Positions 7,306 to 15,442 of a stretch of 35,533 nucleotides of DNA are shown piece by piece. Under the pieces are notes generated by a model, which searched no databases, was not told the origin of the DNA, and saw only the letters and a list, made by a program, of their open reading frames with translations. The position numbers were made by a program, and so were the translations under genes. The DNA comes from Duganella sp. (GTDB lineage Bacteria > Pseudomonadota > Gammaproteobacteria > Burkholderiales > Burkholderiaceae_D), in NCBI GenBank assembly GCA_026225475.1, contig JAMFSU010000085.1:1-35533 (forward strand). The letters are read 5' to 3'. Every line of letters starts with the position of its first letter. Position 1 is the stretch's first letter.

Positions 7306-8754
7306 TCACCGGTCTTCCGGCCAGTGTGCATCGGCGCGCGACATCATTGCCGACGATGCGCTTGGTCCCCAACTGCCAGCCAGATAGGACTTGGGTTTGG
7401 TGCTGCTGTGCTGCCAGTGGTGCAGCAGCGGTTCGACCCAGCGCCAGGCCGCTTCCTGCTCATCGCGGCGCACGAACAGTGACAGGTTGCCGCGAATGAC
7501 ATCGAGCAGCAGACGCTCATAGGCGTCTGCGCGCTTTTGTTTGAATGCCTGGTCGAACGACAGATCCAGCGCCACCGGCTGGATCGTCATGCTGTCACCG
7601 GGCTGCTTGGCGAAGCAGTGCAGTTGGATCGATTCTTCCGGTTGCAGGCGGATCACCAGGCGATTGCTGCCGCCGCTGCCGCTGGGCATGGGCAGGATGG
7701 CGTGCGGAATCGGCCGGAAGGTGATGACGATTTCTGCAGTGCGTTCGGCCAGGCGCTTGCCGGTGCGTAAAAAGAACGGTACGCCAGCCCAGCGCCAGTT
7801 GTTGATTTCGGTATGCAGGGCGATGAAGCTTTCGGTGCTCGATTGCGGCGGGATACCGGCTTCCTGGTGATAGGCCACCACCGGTTGACCGCGCACTGCA
7901 CCGGCGGCGTACTGGCCGCGAATGGCGCGACTTTCCAGATCGTCGCTGCTGAACGGCTTGAGTGCGCGCAGTACTCGTACCTTCTCGTCGCGGATGGCAT
8001 TGGCATCGAGCGATGTCGGCGGTTCCATCGCCACCATGCATAACAATTGCAGCAAGTGGTTTTGCACCATGTCGCGCAAGGCGCCGGTACTGTCATAGAA
8101 TTCGCCGCGACCTTCCACGCCCAGTTGTTCGGCAATAGTCAGTTGTACATGCTCAATCGATTCGCGCCGCCACAGGGGCTCAAACAGGCTGTTGGCAAAG
8201 CGTAGCGCCAGCAGATTTTGTACCGATTCCTTGCCGAGATAATGATCGATGCGGTAAATCTGGTCTTCGGCAAACACCTTGGCGACGGCATCGTTGATTG
8301 CCTGTGATGAACGCAGGTCGTGGCCCAGCGGTTTTTCGAGGACCACGCGTGCATGGTCGAGTGGCATGCCACTGGCAGCCAGATGATTGCAGATCGGTTC
8401 GAACAGCTTGGGTGAGGTGGCCAGATAGAACACCGTCACCGCCTCTTGCTGCAGTTGCTGACCTAAGGCGGCGTAGTCATCGGCGTGGGTTGCATCGAGG
8501 CAAACATAAGTCATGCGCGCCAGAAAACTGTTCCAGCCGGATGCACTTGGTGCTGCCTGATCGCTGCTGGCATAAGGACGCACCTGGGCGTTGACCCAAT
8601 CCAGATAGGTTTGCTGATTCAGCGCCAGATTGGAAACGCACACAATACGTCCAGCTGGATGCAATTTGCCGTCAAGATGGGCTGAAAATAGCGCAGGCAG
8701 GATTTTGCGCATGGCCAAATCCCCAGTCGCGCCAAACAGCACGAAATTGAACAT
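7306..8754 (-). CDS. zwf: Glucose-6-phosphate 1-dehydrogenase
   Basis: A 482-residue enzyme oxidising glucose 6-phosphate to 6-phosphogluconolactone with NAD(P)+. Seen: N-terminal Rossmann motif FGATGDLAMRKILPAL (7-22), FYLATSPKLFEPI (109-121), EKPLGHDL (140-147) and the active-site signature RIDHYLGKE (168-176) with the general-base region around His171. The end carries the usual AGSWGP segment. Length fits the family. The ATG at 8754 is chosen because GAAGAG lies just upstream; an ATG five codons earlier (8769) is the alternative. It is first in the minus-strand zwf-glk/hexR unit, and its promoter region holds two HexR-like palindromes. No pgl (6-phosphogluconolactonase) gene accompanies it here. 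Confidence 0.96.
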   Translation of the reverse strand: MFNFVLFGATGDLAMRKILPALFSAHLDGKLHPAGRIVCVSNLALNQQTYLDWVNAQVRPYASSDQAAPSASGWNSFLARMTYVCLDATHADDYAALGQQLQQEAVTVFYLATSPKLFEPICNHLAASGMPLDHARVVLEKPLGHDLRSSQAINDAVAKVFAEDQIYRIDHYLGKESVQNLLALRFANSLFEPLWRRESIEHVQLTIAEQLGVEGRGEFYDSTGALRDMVQNHLLQLLCMVAMEPPTSLDANAIRDEKVRVLRALKPFSSDDLESRAIRGQYAAGAVRGQPVVAYHQEAGIPPQSSTESFIALHTEINNWRWAGVPFFLRTGKRLAERTAEIVITFRPIPHAILPMPSGSGGSNRLVIRLQPEESIQLHCFAKQPGDSMTIQPVALDLSFDQAFKQKRADAYERLLLDVIRGNLSLFVRRDEQEAAWRWVEPLLHHWQHSSTKPKSYLAGSWGPSASSAMMSRADAHWPEDR

Positions 8755-8813
8755 CGTCTCTTCTTGCATGCGATTTCTTATGTAATTAAACAAAACTTAT
8801 ATTGCAATGTTAC

Positions 8814-8828
8814 TGTAGCATTACTACA
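8814..8828. promoter_or_regulatory. Candidate HexR operator 1
   Basis: 15-bp palindrome TGTAGCATTACTACA with perfect TGTAG/CTACA arms. It fits the general HexR operator form (TGTA-rich half, short A/T centre, TACA half) known from other Proteobacteria. It lies 60 bp upstream of zwf in the region divergent with the glucose transporter operon, and a HexR domain is encoded in the same locus. Binding is inferred. Confidence 0.6.
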
Positions 8829-8864
8829 ATTACAAGCAAGCAACCAGAAATTGCGGTAATATTT

Positions 8865-8879
8865 TGTAGTTTTACTAAA
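8865..8879. promoter_or_regulatory. Candidate HexR operator 2
   Basis: TGTAGTTTTACTAAA, a 15-bp palindrome with one mismatch (TGTAGT / ACTAAA). Its start is 51 bp from operator 1, close to five helical turns, so two repressor dimers could sit on the same DNA face. A separate 10-bp perfect palindrome CCTACGTAGG follows at 8882-8891. Confidence 0.55.
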
Positions 8880-9057
8880 GTCCTACGTAGGTAAGAGTGT
8901 CAATTCGCGCATTGCATCATCAAAATGTGTCGACAAGGCACCGTCGATCAGGTTTGCATATCGCTACTATCATGAGTCGATATCAGGCCAGCAGAACGCA
9001 GATCTTGCTGCGGTGCAAACCGCAGACAATTTTTAAAACACAGGAGATAAAAAAATC

Positions 9058-10329
9058 ATGTTGAAGCATTCAATGACCCACGCCCTCAAAACCACGCTGA
9101 TTGCCACTACGCTGGTAGCGGCATCGACTGTCGCCCTGGTGGCGCAAGCGGCTGAAGTAGAGGTGTTGCACTATTGGACTTCGGGCGGCGAAGCCAAATC
9201 GGTTGCCGAACTGAAGAAGATCATGGAAGCCAAGGGTGTTACCTGGAAGGATTTCGCCGTTGCTGGCGGCGCCGGTGAGAACGCCACGACCGCATTGAAA
9301 GCCCGCGTCATCGCCGGTAGCCCACCGACAGCGGCACAGATCAAGGGACCTGCGATTCAGGAGTGGGGTCAAGAAGGCGTGCTGGCCAACATTGATGCGG
9401 CCGCAATCGAAGGCAAGTGGGATTCGCTGCTGCCAAAGTCGGTGTCGAGTGTCATGAAATATCAAGGCCACTACGTTGCCGCACCGGTCAATGTGCACCG
9501 TGTGAACTGGCTGTGGGTCAACCCGGAAGTGCTGAAAAAGGCTGGCGCCAAGACGCCGACTAACTGGGCTGAGTTCTTTGATGCCGCAGACAAAATCAAG
9601 AAGGCCGGCATGATCGCGGTCGCGCATGGTGGTCAACCATGGCAGGACGCTACCGTGTTTGAAACCGTGGCGTTGGGTGTCGGCGGCGCTGACTTCTATC
9701 AGAAAGCGTTGGTCAAGCTCGATCAAGGTGCACTCACTAGTGCCAACATGGTCAAGACATTTGACACACTGGCCAAGATCAAGACCTACATCGACAAGGA
9801 CGCCGCAGGTCGCGACTGGAATCTGGCCACTGCCATGGTGATCAATGGCAAGGCTGGCATGCAGTTCATGGGTGACTGGGCCAAGGGCGAGTTCAGTGCC
9901 GCAGGCAAGGTGCCAGGCAAGGATTACCTGTGCGTAGCTGCTCCGGGTACCGACAAGTCTTACACCTTCAACATCGACTCGATCGCCATGTTCAAGGTCA
10001 AGAATCCTGAATCGCAAAAAGCCCAGTTGACCTTGGCTACCGCGATCATGAGCCCGCAGTTCCAGGAAGTGTTCAACCTGAACAAGGGTTCGATCCCGGT
10101 CCGTCCTGATATTCCACGCACCAAGTTCGATAGCTGTGCAATCAAGTCGATGGATGACTTTACTGCATCGAGCAAGGCCAACACGCTGGAGCCAAGCATG
10201 GCACACGGCATGGCAGTCAGCTCGGCAGTGCAAGGTGCGATGTTCGACGTGATCTCCAAGTTCATGAACTCGACCATGACTTCGCAAGCAGCGGTGCAGG
10301 CATTGGCTGCGGCAGCGAAGACACAATAA
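9058..10329 (+). CDS. gtsA: Glucose/mannose-type ABC transporter, periplasmic binding protein
   Basis: A 423-residue extracellular solute-binding protein of the CUT1 sugar class. It has a Sec signal peptide: Lys-containing start, hydrophobic core LIATTLVAASTVALVA, and AQA-A cleavage near residue 31. Mature features fit GtsA-like glucose-binding proteins: EVLHYWTSGGEAKSVAELKK, INGKAGMQFMGDWAKGEF and the late GSIPVRPDIP segment. A GGAGA Shine-Dalgarno precedes the ATG. It is the first gene of gtsABC-malK and faces zwf across the HexR-operator region, which argues for glucose as the main ligand. It is separated from gtsB by 169 bp holding a hairpin. Confidence 0.88.
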   Translation: MLKHSMTHALKTTLIATTLVAASTVALVAQAAEVEVLHYWTSGGEAKSVAELKKIMEAKGVTWKDFAVAGGAGENATTALKARVIAGSPPTAAQIKGPAIQEWGQEGVLANIDAAAIEGKWDSLLPKSVSSVMKYQGHYVAAPVNVHRVNWLWVNPEVLKKAGAKTPTNWAEFFDAADKIKKAGMIAVAHGGQPWQDATVFETVALGVGGADFYQKALVKLDQGALTSANMVKTFDTLAKIKTYIDKDAAGRDWNLATAMVINGKAGMQFMGDWAKGEFSAAGKVPGKDYLCVAAPGTDKSYTFNIDSIAMFKVKNPESQKAQLTLATAIMSPQFQEVFNLNKGSIPVRPDIPRTKFDSCAIKSMDDFTASSKANTLEPSMAHGMAVSSAVQGAMFDVISKFMNSTMTSQAAVQALAAAAKTQ

Positions 10330-10372
10330 GCAGTTTGTATATCAGGTAACAATTAACGACGATCCGTTCCAT

Positions 10373-10397
10373 GTCCGGCTATGTTCTATGGCCGGAC
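10373..10397 (+). other. Intercistronic hairpin between gtsA and gtsB
   Basis: Perfect 7-bp stem GTCCGGC (10373-10379) and GCCGGAC (10391-10397) with an 11-nt loop and no T tract. Such structures after binding-protein genes often protect the upstream mRNA or partly attenuate transcription, giving more binding protein than permease. Confidence 0.5.
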
Positions 10398-10498
10398 GCT
10401 GGCGCGGATCATTTACGGGGCCGGCACCGATGGATGGTGCCGCCGTCGCGTAAGGCCTTGCTGGCTTGACGACACTGCCCTTGGTTCAGGAGACATGC

Positions 10499-11455
10499 AT
10501 GTCCAATTCTTCACTTTCCCTGCCGTCGGCCACCGCCGGCGCAGCCGGCCAGGCAGCACGCCGGCGTGGCGGGAAATTTGCCGCGCTGGCCGATACCTGG
10601 CTGCCGCGTCTGGTGTTATCACCGACCATCATTTTGTCGCTGGTCTTTGTCTACGGCTTCATCGGCTTGACCGGGTATCTGTCGCTGACCAATTCGCGCT
10701 TGATGCCCAATTACGACTTCGCCGGCTTCCATCAGTACACGGTGCTGTTTGGTCTTGACCGCTGGTGGACGGCGGCGGCCAACCTGGGTATTTTCGGTGG
10801 TCTGTTCATCGCGCTGTGTCTGGCCATCGGCTTGTTCATGGCGATCCTGCTGGATCAAAAGATTCGTGCCGAAGGTGCCTTGCGCGCCATCTATCTGTAT
10901 CCAATGGCCTTGTCCTTCATCGTCACCGGCGCTGCCTGGAAATGGATTCTCAATCCTGGCCTGGGCCTGGAAAAGATGATGCACGATTTCGGCTTTGCCC
11001 ATTTCACATTTGACTGGTTGGTCAACTCCGACATGGCGATCTATACCGTGGTGATTGCCGGCGTCTGGCAATCCTCGGGATTTGTAATGGCTTTGTTCCT
11101 GGCGGGGCTGCGTGGCATTGACGACTCTATCATCAAGGCCGCGATGGTGGATGGTGCCAGTCTGCCGACAATCTATCGCCGCATTGTGATTCCGGCCTTG
11201 CGGCCGGTGTTTTTCAGCGTATTGCTAGTGCTCGGTCACATCGCCATCAAGAGCTTCGACTTGGTCATGGCGCTGACGGCGGGTGGCCCCGGTAACTCAT
11301 CCGATTTGCCTGCCATCTTCATGTATCAGTTTTCGTTCACGCGCGGCCAGCTTGGCCTGGGCGCGGCATCCGCAGTCATGATGCTGGCCACGGTACTGGC
11401 TGTGCTGGTGCCTTTGATGTATCTGGAAACGAAAGGAACCCGCAATGGCCGTTGA
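10499..11455 (+). CDS. gtsB: Sugar ABC transporter permease (MalF-type)
   Basis: A 318-residue inner-membrane permease with about six hydrophobic segments after a 40-residue Ser/Ala/Arg-rich cytoplasmic start. The EAA loop that contacts the ATPase is visible as AAMVDGASLPTIYRRIVIPA about 105 residues before the end. It forms a heterodimer with GtsC. The frame is open further upstream, but the ATG at 10499 has AGGAG six bases before it. It overlaps gtsC by 11 bp, so translation is coupled. Assignment to glucose comes from gene context. Confidence 0.88.
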   Translation: MSNSSLSLPSATAGAAGQAARRRGGKFAALADTWLPRLVLSPTIILSLVFVYGFIGLTGYLSLTNSRLMPNYDFAGFHQYTVLFGLDRWWTAAANLGIFGGLFIALCLAIGLFMAILLDQKIRAEGALRAIYLYPMALSFIVTGAAWKWILNPGLGLEKMMHDFGFAHFTFDWLVNSDMAIYTVVIAGVWQSSGFVMALFLAGLRGIDDSIIKAAMVDGASLPTIYRRIVIPALRPVFFSVLLVLGHIAIKSFDLVMALTAGGPGNSSDLPAIFMYQFSFTRGQLGLGAASAVMMLATVLAVLVPLMYLETKGTRNGR

Positions 11456-12344
11456 TACCTTCGCTCCCAAGCCGGGAGCCAATCAGGAGCGCAAGCCGCT
11501 GACCTTTGGCCGTGTTGCCATCTATGTGCTGTTGGTGCTGGTGGCGCTGTATTACCTGGCACCGCTGTATGTGATGATCACTACATCGCTGAAGTCGCTC
11601 GATGAAATACGCACCAGCAATCTGTTGGCGTTGCCGCATGCACCAACCATCGCCGCCTGGGGCAAGGCTTGGGACAGTGCTTGCACCGGCGTCGATTGCG
11701 GTGGGCTGGCACCGTATTTCTGGAATTCGCTGAAGATGACGATTCCGGCGGTGCTCATTTCGACCTTGATCGGTTCGCTCAATGGCTACATCCTGGCGCA
11801 CTGGCGCTTCCGCGGTTCGGAAGTCTTGTTCGCCGGCCTGATGGTGGGATGTTTCATTCCCTTTCAGGTAGTGATTCTGCCGATGGCACGTTTGCTGGGG
11901 TTGTTCGATCTGGCCAATACCACGGTCGGCCTGATCTTTGTGCACATCGTCTACGGCATTGCCTTCACCACGCTATTTTTCCGCAACTACTATGTGACCG
12001 TGCCGGAAGAGTTGGTCAAGGCCGCGCGCATTGATGGGGCCGGTTTTTTCATGACCTACCGCAAGATCATTTTTCCGTTGTCGTTGCCGATTTTCATGGT
12101 GTGCTTCATCTGGCAGTTCACGCAAATCTGGAACGACTTCCTGTTCGGTGTAGTGTTTGGCGGTTCCGATGCCAAACCGGTGACAGTGGCGCTCAATAAT
12201 CTGGTCAATACCTCCACTGGTGTGACTGAGTACAACGTCAATATGGCGGCCGCCATCATTGCCGCTTTACCGACCTTGCTGGTGTATGTGCTGGCCGGTA
12301 AATATTTCGTGCGTGGCCTGACGGCTGGAGCCGTCAAGGGTTGA
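11445..12344 (+). CDS. gtsC: Sugar ABC transporter permease (MalG-type)
   Basis: A 299-residue inner-membrane permease. A first transmembrane helix (AIYVLLVLVALYYLAPLYVM) is followed by the MalG-type periplasmic segment and the EAA motif AARIDGAGFFMTYRKIIFPL near residue 195. The C-terminus (LAGKYFVRGLTAGAVKG) is the typical MalG tail that inserts into the translocation path. An AAAGGA sequence precedes the ATG inside the end of gtsB. It pairs with GtsB and the ATPase encoded downstream. Confidence 0.9.
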   Translation: MAVDTFAPKPGANQERKPLTFGRVAIYVLLVLVALYYLAPLYVMITTSLKSLDEIRTSNLLALPHAPTIAAWGKAWDSACTGVDCGGLAPYFWNSLKMTIPAVLISTLIGSLNGYILAHWRFRGSEVLFAGLMVGCFIPFQVVILPMARLLGLFDLANTTVGLIFVHIVYGIAFTTLFFRNYYVTVPEELVKAARIDGAGFFMTYRKIIFPLSLPIFMVCFIWQFTQIWNDFLFGVVFGGSDAKPVTVALNNLVNTSTGVTEYNVNMAAAIIAALPTLLVYVLAGKYFVRGLTAGAVKG

Positions 12345-12422
12345 TGTGTTTGCCTGGCAGCGGCCGCATTGGTGGCCGCTGGGGCGGGAACTTTGAAAAG
12401 AATTCATGGAGATGTAAAAGAA

Positions 12423-13565
12423 ATGGCAAGCTTATCAATTCGCAACGTACGCAAGGTCTACCCGAACGGTAATGAAGTGCTCAAGGGAATCGATCTGGAA
12501 ATCGAAGACGGGCAGTTCCTGATTCTGGTCGGTGGCTCCGGTTGCGGCAAGTCGACGCTGCTCAATATGATCGCCGGACTGGAAAGCGTGTCCGAAGGCG
12601 AGATCATGATCGGTGACCGGGTAGTCAACAATGTCGCGCCGAAAGAGCGCGACATTGCCATGGTATTCCAGTCGTATGCCCTGTATCCGACCATGACAGT
12701 GCGTGAAAACATTTCCTTCGGTCTGGGTATTCGCAAGATCCCCAAAGCCGAACAGAAAGAGATCGTTGAGCGCGTGGCCAGCATCTTGCAAATCACCCAT
12801 CTGCTGGACCGCAAGCCAGCCTTGCTGTCAGGCGGCCAGCGCCAACGGGTGGCGATGGGCCGCGCAATTGCGCGCGATCCGTCGCTGTTTCTGTTCGATG
12901 AACCACTGTCGAATCTGGATGCCAAGCTGCGTGTCGAGATGCGCGCCGAAATCAAGCGTATGCATCAGCGCCTCGGTAGCACCATCGTCTATGTGACGCA
13001 CGATCAGATCGAGGCGATGACCCTGGGTGACCGTATCGCCGTGATGAAGGATGGCGTGGTGCAACAGTTCGGTAGTCCGCAGGAAATTTACGACCAGCCG
13101 AGCAATCTGTTCGTGGCCGGTTTCATCGGCTCCCCGTCGATGAATTTCCTGCGCGGGAAATTGATCCCCGACGGCAACGGTGCCGCGTTTGAACTTGACC
13201 ATGCTGGCCAAAAGAGTTTGCTGAGCCTGCCCCTGAATGGCAATGCTGAAGCAGTGTCGCGATGGATTGGTCGCGACGTCGTGCTGGGCATTCGCCCGGA
13301 GCATGTAACAGATGCAATGAGTGCCCACAATAGCAGTGGCAACAGCGAACATGGCGCTTACCGTCCGACCGAAGTGGACTGCATGGTGGAATTGACCGAG
13401 CCGACCGGCCCGGACACCCTGGTGGTGGCGCGCTTTAACGATGCGCCAGTGACTTGCCGTACGCATCCGCGTGCGGCTGCCACGCCGAAGCAGCCGTTGA
13501 AACTGGCATTTGATCTGACCAAGGCATTGTTGTTCGACCCGACCTCGGAATTGCGTATTGCCTGA
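12423..13565 (+). CDS. Sugar ABC transporter ATP-binding protein (MalK/UgpC type)
   Basis: A 380-residue ATPase. Motifs in order: Walker [10 protein letters not shown] (37-45), Q-loop VFQSYALYP (81-89), signature LSGGQRQR (135-142), Walker B LFLFDEP (155-161), D-loop SNLD, and H-loop His193 in [10 protein letters not shown]. The C-terminal 140 residues are the OB-fold regulatory domain of MalK-like proteins (GIRPEHV). The frame is open from 12369, but the ATG at 12423 starts the conserved protein and has GGAGA upstream. It would energise GtsBC. In Pseudomonas the counterpart is GtsD/MalK. A strong terminator follows. Confidence 0.93.
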   Translation: MASLSIRNVRKVYPNGNEVLKGIDLEIEDGQFLILVGGSGCGKSTLLNMIAGLESVSEGEIMIGDRVVNNVAPKERDIAMVFQSYALYPTMTVRENISFGLGIRKIPKAEQKEIVERVASILQITHLLDRKPALLSGGQRQRVAMGRAIARDPSLFLFDEPLSNLDAKLRVEMRAEIKRMHQRLGSTIVYVTHDQIEAMTLGDRIAVMKDGVVQQFGSPQEIYDQPSNLFVAGFIGSPSMNFLRGKLIPDGNGAAFELDHAGQKSLLSLPLNGNAEAVSRWIGRDVVLGIRPEHVTDAMSAHNSSGNSEHGAYRPTEVDCMVELTEPTGPDTLVVARFNDAPVTCRTHPRAAATPKQPLKLAFDLTKALLFDPTSELRIA

Positions 13566-13583
13566 TCGCCAGCGACTCAGAAA

Positions 13584-13621
13584 AAAAACGCCCTGCGGCA
13601 ATGAATGCGCAGGGCGTTTTT
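13584..13621 (+). terminator. Intrinsic terminator of the gts operon
   Basis: Perfect 14-bp inverted repeat at 13584-13597 and 13608-13621 (core ACGCCCTGCG/CGCAGGGCGT) with a 10-nt loop, A-rich on the left and TTTTT on the right. It starts 19 bp after the ATPase stop codon and probably works in both directions. Confidence 0.9.
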
Positions 13622-13887
13622 GCATGTTTTTTGCTTGGCTTTCCCGGTTACTGTTGAACCAGGGGATCCGATGTCTGGTTCTCGTCATGTGTAGGCATGC
13701 TGCTGTCCATTGCTAGTGCTGCAATAGCATGTATCTGGCTCGCAGCAGGTTCACGGCGAAAGCAGCGAGGCGCTCAGCCTGTTTAGTGGTGTTCTGTCAA
13801 CGTATGAATGTCCGAAAATTGCTATCGAATATCAACAGGTGACCATATACTCCGCACTTTTTATTGACCTGCAATTGAGGTGTAGTC
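13622..13887. other. Non-coding stretch before the orphan gene pair
   Basis: This 266-bp interval holds no supported gene. A near-consensus -10 box TATACT lies at 13846-13851, but no good -35 is at normal spacing. I checked for HrpB-type TTCG-N16-TTCG and HrpL-type GGAACC boxes and saw none. Confidence 0.4.
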
Positions 13888-14031
13888 GTGAGTCTACCAA
13901 CAACTATCGTATCTCTATTTCAATCCATCCCTAGAATGCAACTTGGCATCAGCGTCTGTTCAGGTCGCTCAGATCAGGCTGGCGACGTTCCTGGGCATCA
14001 GAAAGTTGTGCTCGGGTACGCACAATGTTGA
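13888..14031 (+). CDS. Small ORF (47 aa) overlapping the first orphan gene
   Basis: A GTG start at 13888 is preceded by TTGAGG at 7-nt spacing, the best Shine-Dalgarno in this region. The frame runs 47 codons to a TGA at 14029-14031 and overlaps the next gene's ATG (14025) as ATGTTGA in a different frame. The peptide starts MSLPTTIVSLFQSIPRM and has no recognised domain. It could be a leader peptide that couples translation to the next gene, which lacks its own Shine-Dalgarno. It could also be the displaced N-terminus of that gene after a frameshift. It is too short to be sure it is a real product. Confidence 0.4.
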   Translation: MSLPTTIVSLFQSIPRMQLGISVCSGRSDQAGDVPGHQKVVLGYAQC

Positions 14032-15170
14032 CCATTGGAAACCCCTCCGTGCGCAGGCTTGCATCCTCTGGGAATGCGGCAACAGTGGGATCAAACAAGG
14101 TAGACGCCGTGCTGGATAAAGCGCGCCGCGATGGGCACATCGGTGGGCGCATCAGTGAGGTCAGTAGTACGACACGCTGTCTCTCTGTCGACGTTGGCAA
14201 AGGCAATGCACATGATTTGCAGGCTCACGGTGATTCAAGTGGTTACGAGTCCGATGATAGTGAGTTCTTCCAGATTGATGGCAAAAACGGAAAAGCTGGC
14301 GGCATAGAAAATGCGCATCAGCCTTATCCTGTGCGCGTCGAGGAGAGTGGTGCGAACACGTCTGCCAATGTGCACCCCAGCGTGGAAGGAAAATATAAAA
14401 GCATTCTGCAATCATCCAAGGTAACCGGGAGCGCGAGATCGCCGCAGAACGTATCGTTGCCAGCAGAGTCGCGTGGTGTCGGTGGCGGCCACTCGCTGCA
14501 CAATCTGATGCAAGATCGCTATGCTCAAACCTTGTCGGATATGGCCGCCCGACGCGGCGCCCCACCCATCTCCTGTTGGGGTGAAACGCAGGCGATCGCC
14601 ACCAATCTGGATGCAATCACGGCGCTCCAGTGGGAGGCCGATGCTGCGTTGACTGACACATCGGGGATGGCTTGGTTGCCTAAACCGGTCATGCTCAACA
14701 ATGGGCAATCAACTCAGTCTGCTGAACACCTTGACGTGCCCAAGCCGGGATTCTGGCGCAGCATGCTGAAGACGATATCGCGGTGGATGCCGGGCAGCAA
14801 GGTCGTTGAAGTGCATAACATCTCTTTGCCCACAACTGCGTCAGTTGGTACTGCAATAGCACCGAAAGAATCACTTGACCTACAAATCAGGCGTGATTTG
14901 CAGACGACAGTTGGCCGTCGTTGGAAGACCGGTGGCTACATTGGCGGCACTATGGTGCCGGCAGTACACAGCGGTACTCGCTCACGTACCAGTGCGACGC
15001 TGCGGGATGTGATGGCGCAGGACGTGCAGCGACAGCCGCGTGTCAAGACGGGGGTGGCACCGGCACCGCCAATCGTGCCGAAGGACTGGCGACCCGCGAC
15101 ACGGCAAGCGACTGTCGGTGAATCATTTCCTGTCGAGGGCAACGACCAGCAGCTAAAGACTCGCTTCTAA
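14025..15170 (+). CDS. Orphan protein 1, possible secreted effector (unrecognised)
   Basis: A 381-residue protein of no family I recognise. It has no signal peptide and no long transmembrane helix. It is rich in Ser, Thr, Gly and Asn, with long stretches of low hydrophobicity suggesting disorder. Features: acidic Ser-rich SSGYESDDSEFF (71-82), a compact aromatic/basic segment GFWRSMLKTISRWMPGSK (242-259), and a Pro-rich stretch APAPPIVPKDWRP (345-357). Codon use (CTA, ATA, AGG) and lower G+C differ from the neighbouring sugar genes. The ATG at 14025 has no Shine-Dalgarno; translation may depend on the small overlapping ORF before it. Together with the next gene it forms an isolated pair bounded by terminators. 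An effector role is inference; a degenerate or structural protein is possible. Confidence 0.6.
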   Translation: MLTIGNPSVRRLASSGNAATVGSNKVDAVLDKARRDGHIGGRISEVSSTTRCLSVDVGKGNAHDLQAHGDSSGYESDDSEFFQIDGKNGKAGGIENAHQPYPVRVEESGANTSANVHPSVEGKYKSILQSSKVTGSARSPQNVSLPAESRGVGGGHSLHNLMQDRYAQTLSDMAARRGAPPISCWGETQAIATNLDAITALQWEADAALTDTSGMAWLPKPVMLNNGQSTQSAEHLDVPKPGFWRSMLKTISRWMPGSKVVEVHNISLPTTASVGTAIAPKESLDLQIRRDLQTTVGRRWKTGGYIGGTMVPAVHSGTRSRTSATLRDVMAQDVQRQPRVKTGVAPAPPIVPKDWRPATRQATVGESFPVEGNDQQLKTRF

Positions 15171-15213
15171 CATCGTGCCAGTGACCAGCGTTTGCTGAGC
15201 CTGCGCTGGATCA

Positions 15214-15247
15214 AAAATGCCAATATGCAAAGTGCTTTTGGCATTTT
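15214..15247 (+). terminator. Probable terminator of orphan gene 1
   Basis: Stem AAAATGCCAA (15214-15223) and TTGGCATTTT (15238-15247), 10 bp and perfect, with a 14-nt loop that can itself pair GCA/TGC. It ends in a short T tract, 44 bp after the stop codon. Confidence 0.6.
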
Positions 15248-15372
15248 CTGGAGGGTTGTCGCATTAGCGGCCGGTGCGGTGTCTCCGTCGAATTCCATAT
15301 CGATCATGCCAATGCTGTTTCGTTTTCGGACTTACTCGAAAAACCACAAGAAAAATTGATGAGGTATGAAAT

Positions 15373-15402
15373 TTGATAGCGTCCAACTCCACATACTTAT
15401 TA
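15373..15402 (+). promoter_or_regulatory. Possible sigma-70 promoter for orphan gene 2
   Basis: TTGATA (15373-15378) and TTATTA (15397-15402) are separated by 18 bp and lie about 40 bp before the ATG at 15443, in an A+T-rich stretch. It suggests the second orphan gene is transcribed on its own. No HrpB- or HrpL-type box is seen. Confidence 0.35.
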
Positions 15403-15442
15403 GAATCCGTCGTTTCTCAACACCTTGAAATGAAGGGTTCCA

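Noticed and set aside
9070..10326. Open frame of 418 codons antisense to gtsA
   Set aside because: It mirrors a high-G+C gene with clear signal peptide and family motifs; the antisense product has no recognisable domain and is rich in His, Arg and Cys as expected of a shadow frame.
13622..15442. Type III secretion promoter boxes upstream of the orphan genes
   Set aside because: I looked for TTCG-N16-TTCG (HrpB) and GGAACC-type (HrpL) boxes before both genes and found none; the TTCG copies near 15325-15335 do not have a partner at the right spacing.
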